Source: Macrosoma leucophasiata
Lineage: Eukaryota; Arthropoda; Insecta; Lepidoptera; Hedylidae
Reading direction: 5' to 3'
NCBI GenBank assembly: GCA_036365455.1
Contig: JAWQUS010000023.1
Location: 9,238,001-9,302,000 of the forward strand
Length of the DNA: 64,000 nucleotides
Positions 22,201 through 31,400 of this stretch are shown here, one piece after another. How positions within the stretch are numbered: position 1 is the stretch's first letter; each line of letters starts with the position of its first letter. The notes below the pieces were generated by a model, which saw only the letters and a list, made by a program, of their open reading frames with translations, was not told the origin of the DNA and ran no database searches. The position numbers and the translations under genes were made by a program.

Positions 22201-24892
22201 AACAATAGATGATCGGGAAATCACAAGACCTGTGGGCACGACAAGGCGCAAACTTTATTTTAATCCTGCCTATTTTGAACCTCATCTAATGGCGGTAAGT
22301 AAAATATCACAAAATTGATCCCATGTATAAATTATTTATACTATTTTCTAATAAACGGTTTAAACGTTTCAGGATCCTCCAGCTGCTGCTCTAGAATTTT
22401 TAATCAAAATCCGTGAAGTGATATCAATTGCCAAACACAAGATGACAACAAAACGATTTCAACCAGTTCTTAATCAAATACCTGAAGAAGAGACGTATCC
22501 ATCTAATGGCAATAGTATGGACTTCTATTTAGGTCTAGGAAGTTTACGTAGTGGAAGCGCAATCAGTTTGAAAAGAGAAAACAGTAGAAAGAGATCCATT
22601 AATTGTGTTGGCTGTCCAGGATGCAAGACTGATAATGGCAATGAAGTCCAAAATCAAATAAAGTTCAATGTCACAGCTTGTTCTAATTGTATCAATAATA
22701 AAGGCGACAAACAAAATAGCATCAGAAAATGGTTAGAAAACATACCCAGTGGGAAACTTCAATTTTATAATGATTTTATACCTAATGGTAATCAAATGAA
22801 TTTAGCAAATTCACTAATGTCTCTTCCATCAGCGGAAAATAGAAATCACATAAGAAAACACAGTAGTTTCTCGGGTGCAAATTCAATGTTATTGACAGAA
22901 AACTTTTCATCATCCAAGAGAACTTCATCGCGTTCTGTAAGATCAGAACCACCAACACGCACTTATAACGTTGGGATACCTTTGCCAGAATTTGAAAATA
23001 TTGCACCTCAAGATAGTAGTAGTTTAGATTATTGTCAAACAGTTTCAAGGGCAAACAATATAAGTCCTATCGGTTTCAACCCTCACCGTTCCAATAGTTT
23101 CCGAAGCCATAGTGAGATGAATAGATCCATGAAATTGTTTAATAATAATAATTCTTTACCTGACATGGTCAACGAAGCAATTGCTATAGACCAATTCTCC
23201 AAGTCGTCTAAATTACACGGTTCTGACGACGAAAGATTTAGTAATAAATTCGACAACCATAGAGAACCGCATAGTGATTTCGTAAGAAATAATTCTGATA
23301 GTCCCTTAGGTAATGAGTATGAAACAGACAGTTTAGAAAGAGCGTCAAACAAAAAAAGTGTTTCAACACTTACCGAATATCCAGAGGTACCATCTTCACA
23401 AGCTAGTCCCAGTCTAAGCAACGCTTTACCTTTAGAAGAAGAACTTACAATGAGGAACGCTGTATACAAACACAATTCTAGCAACAGTAATACACCATCA
23501 CCACCACGAGATATTCGTGTAGACCAAAATCACTACGAAACTATTGAAATCAAGAAAAATAAAACAAAAGAATCAGTGATCACACAAAATAATGATTTCA
23601 GTTTAGTGAGTGAAGTTTACGTAAATAACAATTTCGGTAGTACTCCAACTTCACCTAGTGGCTCTGAATGTTCAATGGGTAGTAGAAAACTAAATTCAAC
23701 GAAAAAGGAATTAGAAGAAAAGCCAGGTTGTCTAACCATTGAAGTAAAGGATCCGCCAGAAAATTACATTAAAATCCACGAATCAGACGATTTTGAACCT
23801 GACACGCTGGATCGCAAACATCCTAAACATCAACAAATAATGAAAAACATTCAATTGAATAGATATGACTTCTTAAAATTAAACGATTGCAATAATAAAA
23901 TCAGCCATCGTATTCAACTTCGAAGCAGTGGTACGTTTATGAAAACAAACGGAAAAATTGAATACACATCTAAATTTAATAGCGTCAGGAACGAACAACA
24001 AAATCAACAATGCCGTCCTAAACTGACCACAAATGTGTTCAATGGATCTCAGAAAGTTGTAGATACTTCGGCTATTACTGTGGAAGAAGAGGCAATGTGG
24101 TCTACTGAAGAAGGGAGAATATTAACTTTAGAATTAAGACATTCTAAGAGACAAAGACAGTGCACTCCCCCCACAATCAAGCAATTAAAGAATTTAGCAC
24201 GACCAGACATTTTGCCACCTTTACCACCCACCGAAGAATATCCCATCTACGAAAAGCCGACCATACCACCAAGAAGAGTTGAAAGTAGTAGATTGGAAAT
24301 GGAAACATATTCAAAACCTGTAAAAGACAGGAGCCTTAGCCCCAAGGCTTTTATGATGAATCCAATAACGGAAACAGACACCAGTCCTAGTGATTCAGTT
24401 TATGGACCCTCTTGCAGTCCTTTAAGAGTTTCAGCTCAGTCACAAAATTCCGAATATGATGATTTAAGAAACCATCAAGATAAAAGCGCCAATAGTAGTG
24501 AACAAAGTAGAATCCCTATGAGAAAATTTGGGATAGATTCTAATACGTTTATCAAAGGTCAAAACACAATTGAAGGGCAAGTTAAGATGAGATCGAAACG
24601 GAAAAAAGGATCAGTGATAGAAGACTCTGGATACCTTAGCAGTGACTCCACGAGTTCTAGACAATTTCAAAGAAAGTTAGTTATAGCAAAAATAAACAGT
24701 AGCGAAAGTGATGATACTGAAAACGAAGCTAGAAGTGAATCTGGTGCTGAAAGCATAGAAACACATTCCGTTTATTTCGGTAGTTTTAGAAAAGTGCCAA
24801 CAAAAGACAACTATAGTGTTAGAAATAGTAAAGGTGCTAGAAGTAGTTGTAGTAGCAAAAAATCTAAGAAAAGTAACAATAGCGTAAATTAG
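10177..24892 (+). CDS. sha: shavenoid (sha) orthologue, seven coding exons, 1241 aa
   Basis: Coding exons: 10177-10267, 14545-14682, 19196-19329, 19796-19964, 21534-21985, 22073-22294, 22373-24892; 3726 nt in all, with intron phases that agree at every join. The predicted protein starts with a signal peptide (about residues 1-16, core LLLALFSVAAAA), then a Cys-rich ectodomain with FREDRELCVDDL, a membrane segment at about 204-226 followed by basic RKRRK, and a long Ser/Asn-rich cytoplasmic tail. EFLIKIREVISIAKHKM lies near residue 410 and a proline-rich LPPLPPTEEYP near 1015. This order matches insect Shavenoid from memory; no search was run. In Drosophila, sha acts below Shavenbaby/Ovo and is needed for actin-rich denticles and hairs. 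A 5' non-coding exon is likely, because TTTGCAG ends at 10112 just before GC-rich DNA. Introns are loaded with transposon remains. Confidence 0.85.
10618..11048 (+). mobile_element. Two adjoining SINE family A copies in sha intron 1
   Basis: A 3' half at about 10618-10757 is followed by a nearly full copy at 10758-11048, from ACTGGTGGAAGAGTCCCAG to CATCATTACAAAAAAAA. Confidence 0.65.
11860..12340 (+). repeat. Dispersed repeat D2 with TGTC run (sha intron 1)
   Basis: Inverted relative to 49345-49800: both hold TGATCTAGTAAAATCCCCTGG-like text (in complement here), CAAAGGTTAAAGTATAATC and AAACAAACACTAAATGTTAA. The (TGTC)n run is at 11998-12023. Confidence 0.6.
12580..13155 (+). repeat. Dispersed repeat D3, internally repeated (sha intron 1)
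   Basis: Shares TTTGGCGGGGCTAATCTTGG, GGGACTTTCACTGGCAGAT and GACTTCGTCCGGGTAGAT with 38790-39105, 39125-39475 and a reversed piece at 60569-60722. Here the block with GGGACTTTCACTGGCAGAT occurs three times, near 12755, 12880 and 13010, with a spacing of about 125 bp. Confidence 0.65.
13416..13583 (+). other. Coding-like fragment, 55 codons, cut by a SINE
   Basis: ATG at 13416 starts MDIYYFAMSVAYGNTLPK, then acidic DSDDTTFEELKDG. The frame is stopped only by bases of the SINE that follows. An acceptor-like TTTTCTTTAG lies just upstream. It could be an old exon or TE protein piece; not recognised. Confidence 0.25.
13575..13868 (-). mobile_element. SINE family A with TAAG run (sha intron 1)
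   Basis: Near full length. An internal (TAAG)n microsatellite at 13620-13639 has grown where other copies have TTAAGTGATG. Confidence 0.75.
14051..14089. repeat. 17-bp perfect inverted repeat
   Basis: Arms AGCATGCAGTTCATACT and its complement around TTATC. The arms are SINE family A text (GCATGCAGTTCA), so this is a junction of two decayed copies. Confidence 0.7.
14128..14265 (-). mobile_element. LINE 3' end remnant (sha intron 1)
   Basis: On the minus strand it reads GAAGAAATCGCTGTGCAG then GGCGGCC, and ends TGTGTGCAATAAAGAG then TATTG repeats, typical of insect LINE 3' ends. Confidence 0.5.
14545..14682 (+). CDS. sha: sha coding exon 2 (Cys-rich)
   Basis: Residues 31-76. Acceptor CCCTTCAG and donor GTATTT, phase 1 at both ends. 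It encodes NECGPTQC and then CACACPQRAPLFRED; eight cysteines suggest disulphides outside the cell. GC content is far above the flanking AT-rich intron. Confidence 0.85.
15280..15500 (+). mobile_element. tRNA-headed SINE, family S1 (sha intron 2)
   Basis: A-box-like GGTTAGTTCAGCGGTG and B box GGGTTCGATCCCCGCACC, then ACAAATATTTGTATG and TGTGTTGTATGTGTACAACG. Decayed at the 3' end. Confidence 0.75.
16096..16330 (+). mobile_element. SINE S1, nested
   Basis: Head GACGACCCGGTTTGTCCAGC and GGGTTCGATCCCCGCACCGG; tail GGGGCTGTGAGTGTAAGCGT and a T-rich end. Full length. Confidence 0.8.
16391..16529. repeat. 67-bp tandem duplication at the end of the TIR element
   Basis: 16391-16457 and 16463-16529 are identical by eye, with a 72-bp period. 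Only the second copy runs into the terminal GGACGGCAG. Confidence 0.85.
17085..17265 (+). repeat. Dispersed repeat with TCTG run (sha intron 2)
   Basis: CTGTCACCAGGCTGAATCTC, TGATAGCTAGA and CCGCTATAA are shared with 12335-12500. No coding content. Confidence 0.55.
17700..17815 (-). mobile_element. tRNA-like SINE head, family S3 (sha intron 2)
   Basis: The minus strand has TTAGTGGTAAAAGCGGCTGG and B box AGGTTCGATCCCTGCCCG. It ends in a decayed acceptor stem, so it is a SINE head and not a tRNA gene. Confidence 0.65.
18455..18655 (-). pseudogene. RTE-like LINE, internally deleted (sha intron 2)
   Basis: On the minus strand, YNNRSLATSEKIVQLKNALS then NIKFDVIGLAEV is the start of an RTE-type endonuclease. 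Within about 20 bp it runs on as WADNISAIAGPNWF, a stop, then HARDRDNWKALEEAYT, the usual C-terminal end of such polyproteins. The whole reverse transcriptase is missing between them. Confidence 0.7.
19196..19329 (+). CDS. sha: sha coding exon 3
   Basis: Residues 77-121, ectodomain (DVKTPICAVSGAQFL onwards). Acceptor TTTACAG, donor GTAAGT, enters in phase 1 and leaves in phase 0. Confidence 0.85.
19796..19964 (+). CDS. sha: sha coding exon 4
   Basis: Residues 122-177, ectodomain (WSGEDEVRARMSGRV onwards, with two Cys). Acceptor TTCCAG, donor GTAAGT, phase 0 in and phase 1 out. Confidence 0.85.
20000..20330 (-). mobile_element. SINE family A remnants (sha intron 4)
   Basis: Pieces such as TGTTAAGTGATGACT and GTTATTACGGGGCCATACAT, plus AACACGATAGCGCTGAACAT further right. 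Two old copies or one broken one. Confidence 0.5.
20370..20760 (-). repeat. Dispersed repeat D1, inverted copy (sha intron 4)
   Basis: The reverse complement matches 61186-61540, including CCAGTCCCC, GCACCCGTTCACGAGTATGA and one 30-bp piece of the 56-bp unit seen three times at 61.5 kb. Confidence 0.65.
21058..21520 (+). repeat. Dispersed repeat D4 with nested LINE-like end (sha intron 4)
   Basis: GCACATCGAGC, CAAAACTTGATCAAAA-like text and AAGCCGAAGTCTCTTCCT-like text are shared with 57003-57552. The copy here is split at about 21252-21396 by an insert ending GAATAAATTGTTTGTTTC and (TTTC)n. Its last bases reach almost to the sha exon 5 acceptor. Confidence 0.6.
21534..21985 (+). CDS. sha: sha coding exon 5 (membrane segment)
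   Basis: Residues 178-328. It holds the membrane span (YIAIGISSLLLGLIYVASVF) and the basic stop-transfer RKRRK, then the start of the cytoplasmic tail. Acceptor TTTTCAG lies just past the end of a dispersed repeat. Donor GTTTGT is weak, but it is the phase-0 choice that joins to exon 6. Confidence 0.8.
22073..22294 (+). CDS. sha: sha coding exon 6
   Basis: Residues 329-402, cytoplasmic. Acceptor TTATTACAG, donor GTAAGT, phase 0 at both ends. It ends in YFEPHLMA. Confidence 0.85.
22373..24892 (+). CDS. sha: sha coding exon 7 (long cytoplasmic tail)
   Basis: Residues 403-1241 and the stop codon TAG. The exon opens at acceptor GTTTCAG with DPPAAALEFLIKIREVISIA, the best-conserved stretch of the tail as I remember the family. 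A small Cys cluster (CVGCPGC and later CSNC) lies near residues 480-505, then Ser/Asn-rich low complexity and a proline-rich patch near 1015-1035 that could bind SH3 or EVH1 domains (inference). Confidence 0.9.
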   Translation, partial: DPPAAALEFLIKIREVISIAKHKMTTKRFQPVLNQIPEEETYPSNGNSMDFYLGLGSLRSGSAISLKRENSRKRSINCVGCPGCKTDNGNEVQNQIKFNVTACSNCINNKGDKQNSIRKWLENIPSGKLQFYNDFIPNGNQMNLANSLMSLPSAENRNHIRKHSSFSGANSMLLTENFSSSKRTSSRSVRSEPPTRTYNVGIPLPEFENIAPQDSSSLDYCQTVSRANNISPIGFNPHRSNSFRSHSEMNRSMKLFNNNNSLPDMVNEAIAIDQFSKSSKLHGSDDERFSNKFDNHREPHSDFVRNNSDSPLGNEYETDSLERASNKKSVSTLTEYPEVPSSQASPSLSNALPLEEELTMRNAVYKHNSSNSNTPSPPRDIRVDQNHYETIEIKKNKTKESVITQNNDFSLVSEVYVNNNFGSTPTSPSGSECSMGSRKLNSTKKELEEKPGCLTIEVKDPPENYIKIHESDDFEPDTLDRKHPKHQQIMKNIQLNRYDFLKLNDCNNKISHRIQLRSSGTFMKTNGKIEYTSKFNSVRNEQQNQQCRPKLTTNVFNGSQKVVDTSAITVEEEAMWSTEEGRILTLELRHSKRQRQCTPPTIKQLKNLARPDILPPLPPTEEYPIYEKPTIPPRRVESSRLEMETYSKPVKDRSLSPKAFMMNPITETDTSPSDSVYGPSCSPLRVSAQSQNSEYDDLRNHQDKSANSSEQSRIPMRKFGIDSNTFIKGQNTIEGQVKMRSKRKKGSVIEDSGYLSSDSTSSRQFQRKLVIAKINSSESDDTENEARSESGAESIETHSVYFGSFRKVPTKDNYSVRNSKGARSSCSSKKSKKSNNSVN

Positions 24893-25313
24893 TTTAAATT
24901 GAAATGTAGGTATTGAAACATGTGCAATATACATTTGTGCAATACGTCGATTATGTATATAGTGTATGTAATAATTATAATATTTAATATTAATACATGT
25001 CTAATAATGAAAAGGATACATTCAATACCTCTATAAATTGCAATATGTAATGAAAACAATGAAAATAATTATAGAAATAGACATATTTAGTTATAATAAA
25101 GGCCGGACGTGCAATGCAATGATAGCTATAATTTTAATATAAGTTCTTATAATGTAAGAACATACAAATGCATGATCTATTTATTTAATACCATGCAATA
25201 TTGTCGAAGTATAATATTTAAAATATTTACTTTGTATAAATATAGATTTAAGTATTGTAACAGAACAAAAATAATGGTTACATTAAAGTGCCAGAAAGAT
25301 CTTCAAAGCTGCA

Positions 25314-25319
25314 AATAAA
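25314..25319 (+). terminator. Candidate sha poly(A) signal
   Basis: AATAAA about 420 nt past the sha stop. Further AATAAA copies occur near 26.31, 26.95 and 27.42 kb, so the 3' UTR could be much longer. Which is used cannot be told from sequence. Confidence 0.3.
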
Positions 25320-25489
25320 TCAAGATAATATAGATGAATTTACCCTAAAATATAAGTAATTATGATAATGAATAATTACCTACACCTCTTGATCTCTCTT
25401 TGTTGGAAGCTTCTTTCATCATCCCAATCAAAACTATTATATCCAGTCTAAACTCGAATTCATTTTAAACTGCGCTGTTATGCCATATT

Positions 25490-25580
25490 AAGAGAAAAGG
25501 CCCTAAAGGTGAGAAAATAGCTGACAAGGTTGAATGTCAACCTTGTCAGCTATTTTCTCACCTTTAGGGCCTTTTCTCTT
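25490..25580. repeat. Perfect 44-bp inverted repeat with 3-nt loop
   Basis: Arms 25490-25533 and 25537-25580 are exact reverse complements around the loop ATG. It lies about 600 nt downstream of the sha stop, possibly in the 3' UTR. No transposon ends were recognised at its edges. Confidence 0.9.
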
Positions 25581-27001
25581 CTAGTCCTTGTAAAAACTTT
25601 TTATGGACAAGAGGTGTTTCTTAGAATATTTTACAAGTGCATGAATCAGTTCACATGTCTTCCCCGGATACTTTAAAAAATCTAAGGTTTTCACGAGACT
25701 TGAATAGCCAGATGGCAGTCAACCCCTAAATAATTAATTAAAACACTCAAGTATAAACCATACCAGACATAATTTCAGATCGTTAGGTATCTAAACTATA
25801 TTCCGTTGTATGTAAAATGCAAATATTATCGAAAAATCGTTTTAAACATGAGTTCCCTGAAATCCTTCAATGCCAACCCAGTTATTTTATTTTTAAATTA
25901 ATTAGATAAATATTTTAGTTTTTTAACATTGTAAATATATGAGGAGTCAGGCAGCGAAACTTAGCTTCCTAGTACCTGTCGAGTTGTATCGTGCTCCAGA
26001 GAGGATCACCATGGACATCCTCTCTGTGAATGTCCCAGAGCACACTTGGTTGCATTAAATGTTGGGAACAAGTAGTCTTCACACACTTTCGAGTAGTTAC
26101 ATTCAAAGAATTAAAGCTCTTTATCAAACTATTCAATAATGTGCATTTGTATGCTATAAGACAAACTATATTTTTGATTAATATTTCAAATTATTCAGTG
26201 GTAACAAAGGAGCTACAGAAAGTTGTTATTTTACAGTTTTTAATTGTAGACTTGCGGTAGTTTTACAGTACCTATGTAACATTGAAATTATTAAATTTAC
26301 ATGTCGAACTGAAATAAAACATACTATAAATATATCCCGAAACCACCCAACATGACACGTGATAGTACCGACATTGGATGACTTGTTACCAACTTTAAGG
26401 GAATATGGTTGTGGGTACTTACTATAAATTAGTATTTTTAATATAATAATATATACAACATATACATTTAAAAAATACAGTTATTTCTGTGCAGCTGATA
26501 TAATGGTGCTAAGAAAAAACAGGAAAACCGGGTATAATGAATAGATACTTAATTATTAAGAGTTTTTGCAACAATTGAAAAATGTATATTTTTATAATGA
26601 TAGTGTGTGTAATGTGTATTGTAGATATAAAAAATATTACAGTGTTACGCAATATTTGTTAGGTTTTTAATTATCATAACATTGAAATAATGAAGTATTA
26701 TTAATCATGTTATAACAAAAACAATTATATCTAAATATTAAATTAGTTCCAACAATTTGGCGTCATTTATTGCGAGCAGTTGAAATGTATTATTTAACTG
26801 TCAAGTTATGGCAAAACTTTACTGATCAGGAAATAACGATATCAAGCAGGAAGTATAATTAATTTCGTGGCCACTTTATACACTTGTAATGGAGGCTAAT
26901 TTGCAATGATTTTTTATATAGGGATTGAGCAGTCATTGACTGTACAATAAATCATTTATGAATCAACTAAAAGACTGTGGCAGTAGCTTTTACAATACAT
27001 T
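25581..27001. other. AT-rich DNA between sha and the MITE
   Basis: No gene seen. It may be partly sha 3' UTR, since several AATAAA motifs occur. CCTCTCTG palindromic text lies near 25995-26030 (AGAGGATCACCATGGACATC). Confidence 0.4.
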
Positions 27002-27149
27002 AACCCCCTTATTCATAAACGTACATTATATACGTTTTAGCTATAGAATGATTTGTCTTTGTCAGTTGTATTGTCAAATGTGCAGCATAGAAAAGGACAA
27101 AGGAGAGATTAGCAACACTTTAGCTAAAATACGTTTATGAATAAGGGTA
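27002..27149. mobile_element. Short TIR MITE (TTATTCATAAACG ends)
   Basis: The ends share CCTTATTCATAAACGTA and its reverse complement, about 147 bp apart. A sibling lies at 58616-58745. It has no coding capacity and the target duplication is not clear. Confidence 0.65.
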
Positions 27150-27941
27150 AATATATATTTTGTTATTACAAGAAGTAATGTTTAATCTGAAACATTTTCT
27201 GAGTAATAGCATAAATTAGTTTAATAATATAATTGTTTTATCTTCAATGATATTCTAAATATAATTCATATTTTTAAACAAACGTTACAACTTTGTTATA
27301 TTTAGGGTTAAGGTACATTATAAATGCTCAAATTATAAAATATAAGATACTATTATGTTGTAAATTGTAGTAATAAGATATACACTATAATTAATAATGT
27401 TCCCTTTACAGCCAGTATTCTAAATAAATGGCTAGCATATTTTGTATTTTATTTATTTTTGTCGGTACCCTGACAGGGAATTTAAATGTTTTGTGATGAA
27501 AATCCAATAATAAATTAAATTTATATATAAATGAGTTTTATTTTTATTTATCTTAATTTAAACTACAATTAGCATTACATGCCATTTCGATCACAGATGT
27601 CTTAAGGACATCCATTAATTACGTGAAACATTTTTAGCGACTTTTGAACCTTTCGTTCTGGTGAGATCATCCATGTTCCTACGAATATAGTTTACCTAAA
27701 TATTCTAAAGCTCCGCTCTCAGCTAGATTTAGCCACCTTTTGGGTGATGGAACATGTTTGACTTCATTTTATACTATTTACCCGCATCGTTTCTGTTTTG
27801 ACATTTGCTGAGGTGTCTCCTCTTCCCAAAGATTAGATGAGATTCGGCTTGAGCCCCTAAACGCCTCACACAATTAATAGATGCTGCCTTATTAAAGATT
27901 TCAAACTTAATATATCTAACCCTCACACTCTTTAACACAAA

Positions 27942-28401
27942 TCAATCACTATCTAAAACCACACAGTCATTATCCATGTCCAAAATCTCAAAACTGTTTG
28001 TTACCACTTTGGGGATAAAATCATTTTTACTTATGAAAACTTCAGTACCTGATGAAAATTCTGCAATCATCTTATTTCTGAATTCTATAAACTTTTCTTT
28101 GCCTGCAGCATACATATCAATTTTACTGCTCACTATTTCTTGTATACTGGGATTTCTGCTCTCACCCATTTTTTTTCTACATTCATCAAAATATTGAAGC
28201 ACCATTTTTGATTGCTTTATCATAGACGTTCCATATTCTGAATAATTTTGCTTCATAGAACCTGTTTCCACAGTTTCTTCGTTATACTTCGACAATTCTT
28301 CTACCACTGGTTTAATTTTACAATCCACAGTAGTTATTATCAATCTGTGTTGTATAGTATCATGAATAAGATGAATTAGGCCCAATATTTGCGAAGGTGA
28401 T
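27942..28401 (-). CDS. 614-aa gene, exon 5
   Basis: Residues 462-614 and the stop codon. Acceptor ATTTCAG completes the Arg codon opened in exon 4 (RSPSQILG). It ends in CVVLDSD. Confidence 0.8.
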
Positions 28402-31400
28402 CTGAAATCAAAATATAATCATGTGTTAAATTTTAATAATAGAGTAACAAGAGTTACTGACATGATAATGATAAAAATATTTATTTATTTATTTTCTATT
28501 TAACATAAACAATATTTTCTATGTTATATAGGCCATTATTTTTTAATGATTAAATTAAAAACCGGCCATGTGCGTGTCCGGACACTCGCAGTTGCAATGT
28601 AGGGTTCTGTTTTTTTTTTCATGTTAGATCTGGGCAAGACCTAGGAGTGTTAGACCAAGTGACAAAACGCCAAATTCCAAATACAATTAAATTTAAAATA
28701 ACTACCATATTGTTGCTTTAAGGAAATTAATAATTGAGTTTGTATTGATATTCACCATGTTATGCCTATCACAAACTGAAATCTATGTGATTTGAAATTA
28801 ACAAGGACCAAGGGTGGTGAAAGACAATTTTTGCTCCACCCTGATTAAGAGCCATGACGAACAATGGGCGGGGCAAGCCTGATAGCTTTTATCCAGCACC
28901 AGAGCTAAAGGATGGGTCAGCCACTTTTCAGAAATTCATTTACAAGTTGAAATGTTGGCAGAATAAAAAACGTCACTTCACGCCTGCAATCCCTTAAGGG
29001 GTAGACCGAGGTAAAATGCAAATACCCAAGATTCGCCGGTTACGTTTTGGCCCATGTAAACAGGTGGCGAGCCTGTTGACATCTCCAAACTTCGAGGTAG
29101 TGGGAAATTTGCACAAAATGGAAAAATCCCAATAGAACCAGAGATAAAGTACTTTACATCGTTATACCTGATAGTCCCCTACCCGGGAATCGAACCCAGG
29201 ACTCCAGCGTAGTGGCCTGCTACCACTAGGCTACTGGACAGAATATTGTACCTGATAAAGCAAACATCAAAAGCAATGTATTACATAATTACAATTTATT
29301 TTTTATATTCATATTAACATTTACTTACCTAGCATATACACTGAATGTAAATCTGAATTTGGAATTTATTTCCTCGCTGGTCTTGTGGAGAACTAGCATA
29401 ATTCCATATAGTATGTGATATGGTGACTGTCTATGTACAACAATATTGTTTGTATTAACAAGAGTTTCCATTTTCAATTTATCACAAAACAAATCCAGCA
29501 GTGTAATATTTTCGTCATGCTTAGTAATATGTCTTATGCACAAATCAGTCTTTTCAGAAGTTGCTAAGATAGCCAAAATTGTTTCATGAATATCTGTAAA
29601 CAAATAAACAAACTAATTGATTTACAATCAATTTATTTATCGCTACAATCAATAAAAACTGAAATCGCATCGCAGCAATTCGCATAGCATCACAGCAATT
29701 CAGATAGCATCGCAGCAATTCGCATCGCATCGCAGTTTTGTGTGGACGCCCTAAAATGGTAAGAAGTTTAATTAAAATATTACCTTCATTGTTACTGGAT
29801 AAAACATCAAAATTACTACCCATCATATCGAGACCTGATATAGTAACAGGTTCAAATGGAAGTAGATTATATTTTGCATCTGGTTTATAACATATTACAA
29901 CATCATAACTTATTTTGTCAGTCACAGTAAGTTTGACTTCATTAACATCTATAACAGCGACCACTGCAGCTTCTTCCATAGGTTTTAATATTTTACACTC
30001 TATTTCATTCCAATATGGAGCATCATTTGTCCGTTTATATATTTTTGAAGAGTATGATGTAGATTTATTTCTGGGATCATGTGATGTTAACAGTATGGCG
30101 ACTTCATTTATTGGCCTGGAATGAATAAACTCTTTGTTAATTCCATGTTTTTTTCTTGCAATTTATTTTATTAAATAGGTACAACACTATTCAATAAAAT
30201 AAATTGCAATAAACCCTATAGATGTTAAAAAATGATGTAAAAGGAATACGGCATTCAAGAGATATCTTAACCCCACCATGGTTTTTGTTTGTGGATTATC
30301 TTTAAAAAGTCTTCTTTTAGACTGTTATGGACCAATGAAAGTTTCAATGGAATGGTATTATTAGTTAATTGTGATGAGCCCTTTCTTTTCCTGTACCATT
30401 GCAAATGTGTTCTATAAAAATGTCAGATATTTTGTCTTTGTGCCCAACATTACATAACTTACCAGATAGCTTATCTAACAAGAACAAGGTGAGTGCTAAA
30501 CACTATTATACAATTAGAGGCCACATGCCATATTTGAGCAGAGCAGAGTTTGATTTTGTATGACATTATTTGTCCTTTTGTATAAAACTAGCGACCCACT
30601 CGGATTCGCACGGGTAGCATTTATTATAATGTAGGGACGCACCCGCCTTCTTTGACAAAAACCGTGATATCTCAGTAAATGTAAGTATGATATTGATAAA
30701 TCGTAGACATAAACCTACCTCAGAAAACCCTCTTTCCAACATTTCAAACAGGAACAAAATCCGTTCACACCTCTTCAAGATTGGCACATACATACAGACA
30801 GAGAATTGAGAGGGACTTTATTTTATAATATGTAGAGATAGTGATAGGGATGTTATTAAATTGCAATAAAAAAACTACTCCTGTCAACTAGGGTGCCCTT
30901 GAGCAGCTTTAATTCAAAATTAAATAACATTATTCAATATTTTTATGTCTGATATTGATTTCACAGAACAATTTTTTCAGAAATATATCAAATATATCTA
31001 CAGAAATATAGGATATACTTACACAGAATTTCTGTTACAAATATTCAAAACAATGACAATTTTCTTGTTGCAAAGTCTTATCCAGGGATTCTTAGTGTCT
31101 ATTTTTAGGGCTTTAGCAATCTGAAAAGTTAATGAGATAGAGATAATAATGGAAATCACATATTTTATATGTATATTAAGAACTTATGAATGTTATATAA
31201 TTTCACAAAGTAAATATACATGTATCTACACACCAAGTCCCTTGTGGGGTAGGCAGATAGATAGATACAGATACACTTACACTCACAGTCCTACATTAGG
31301 TATAAACCTGTTGTGGGTGCCATTGCACGCACACAACACATACACAAACACCCAGACCCAAGACAAATATCTTTATATACAAATATTTGTCCCGGTGTGG

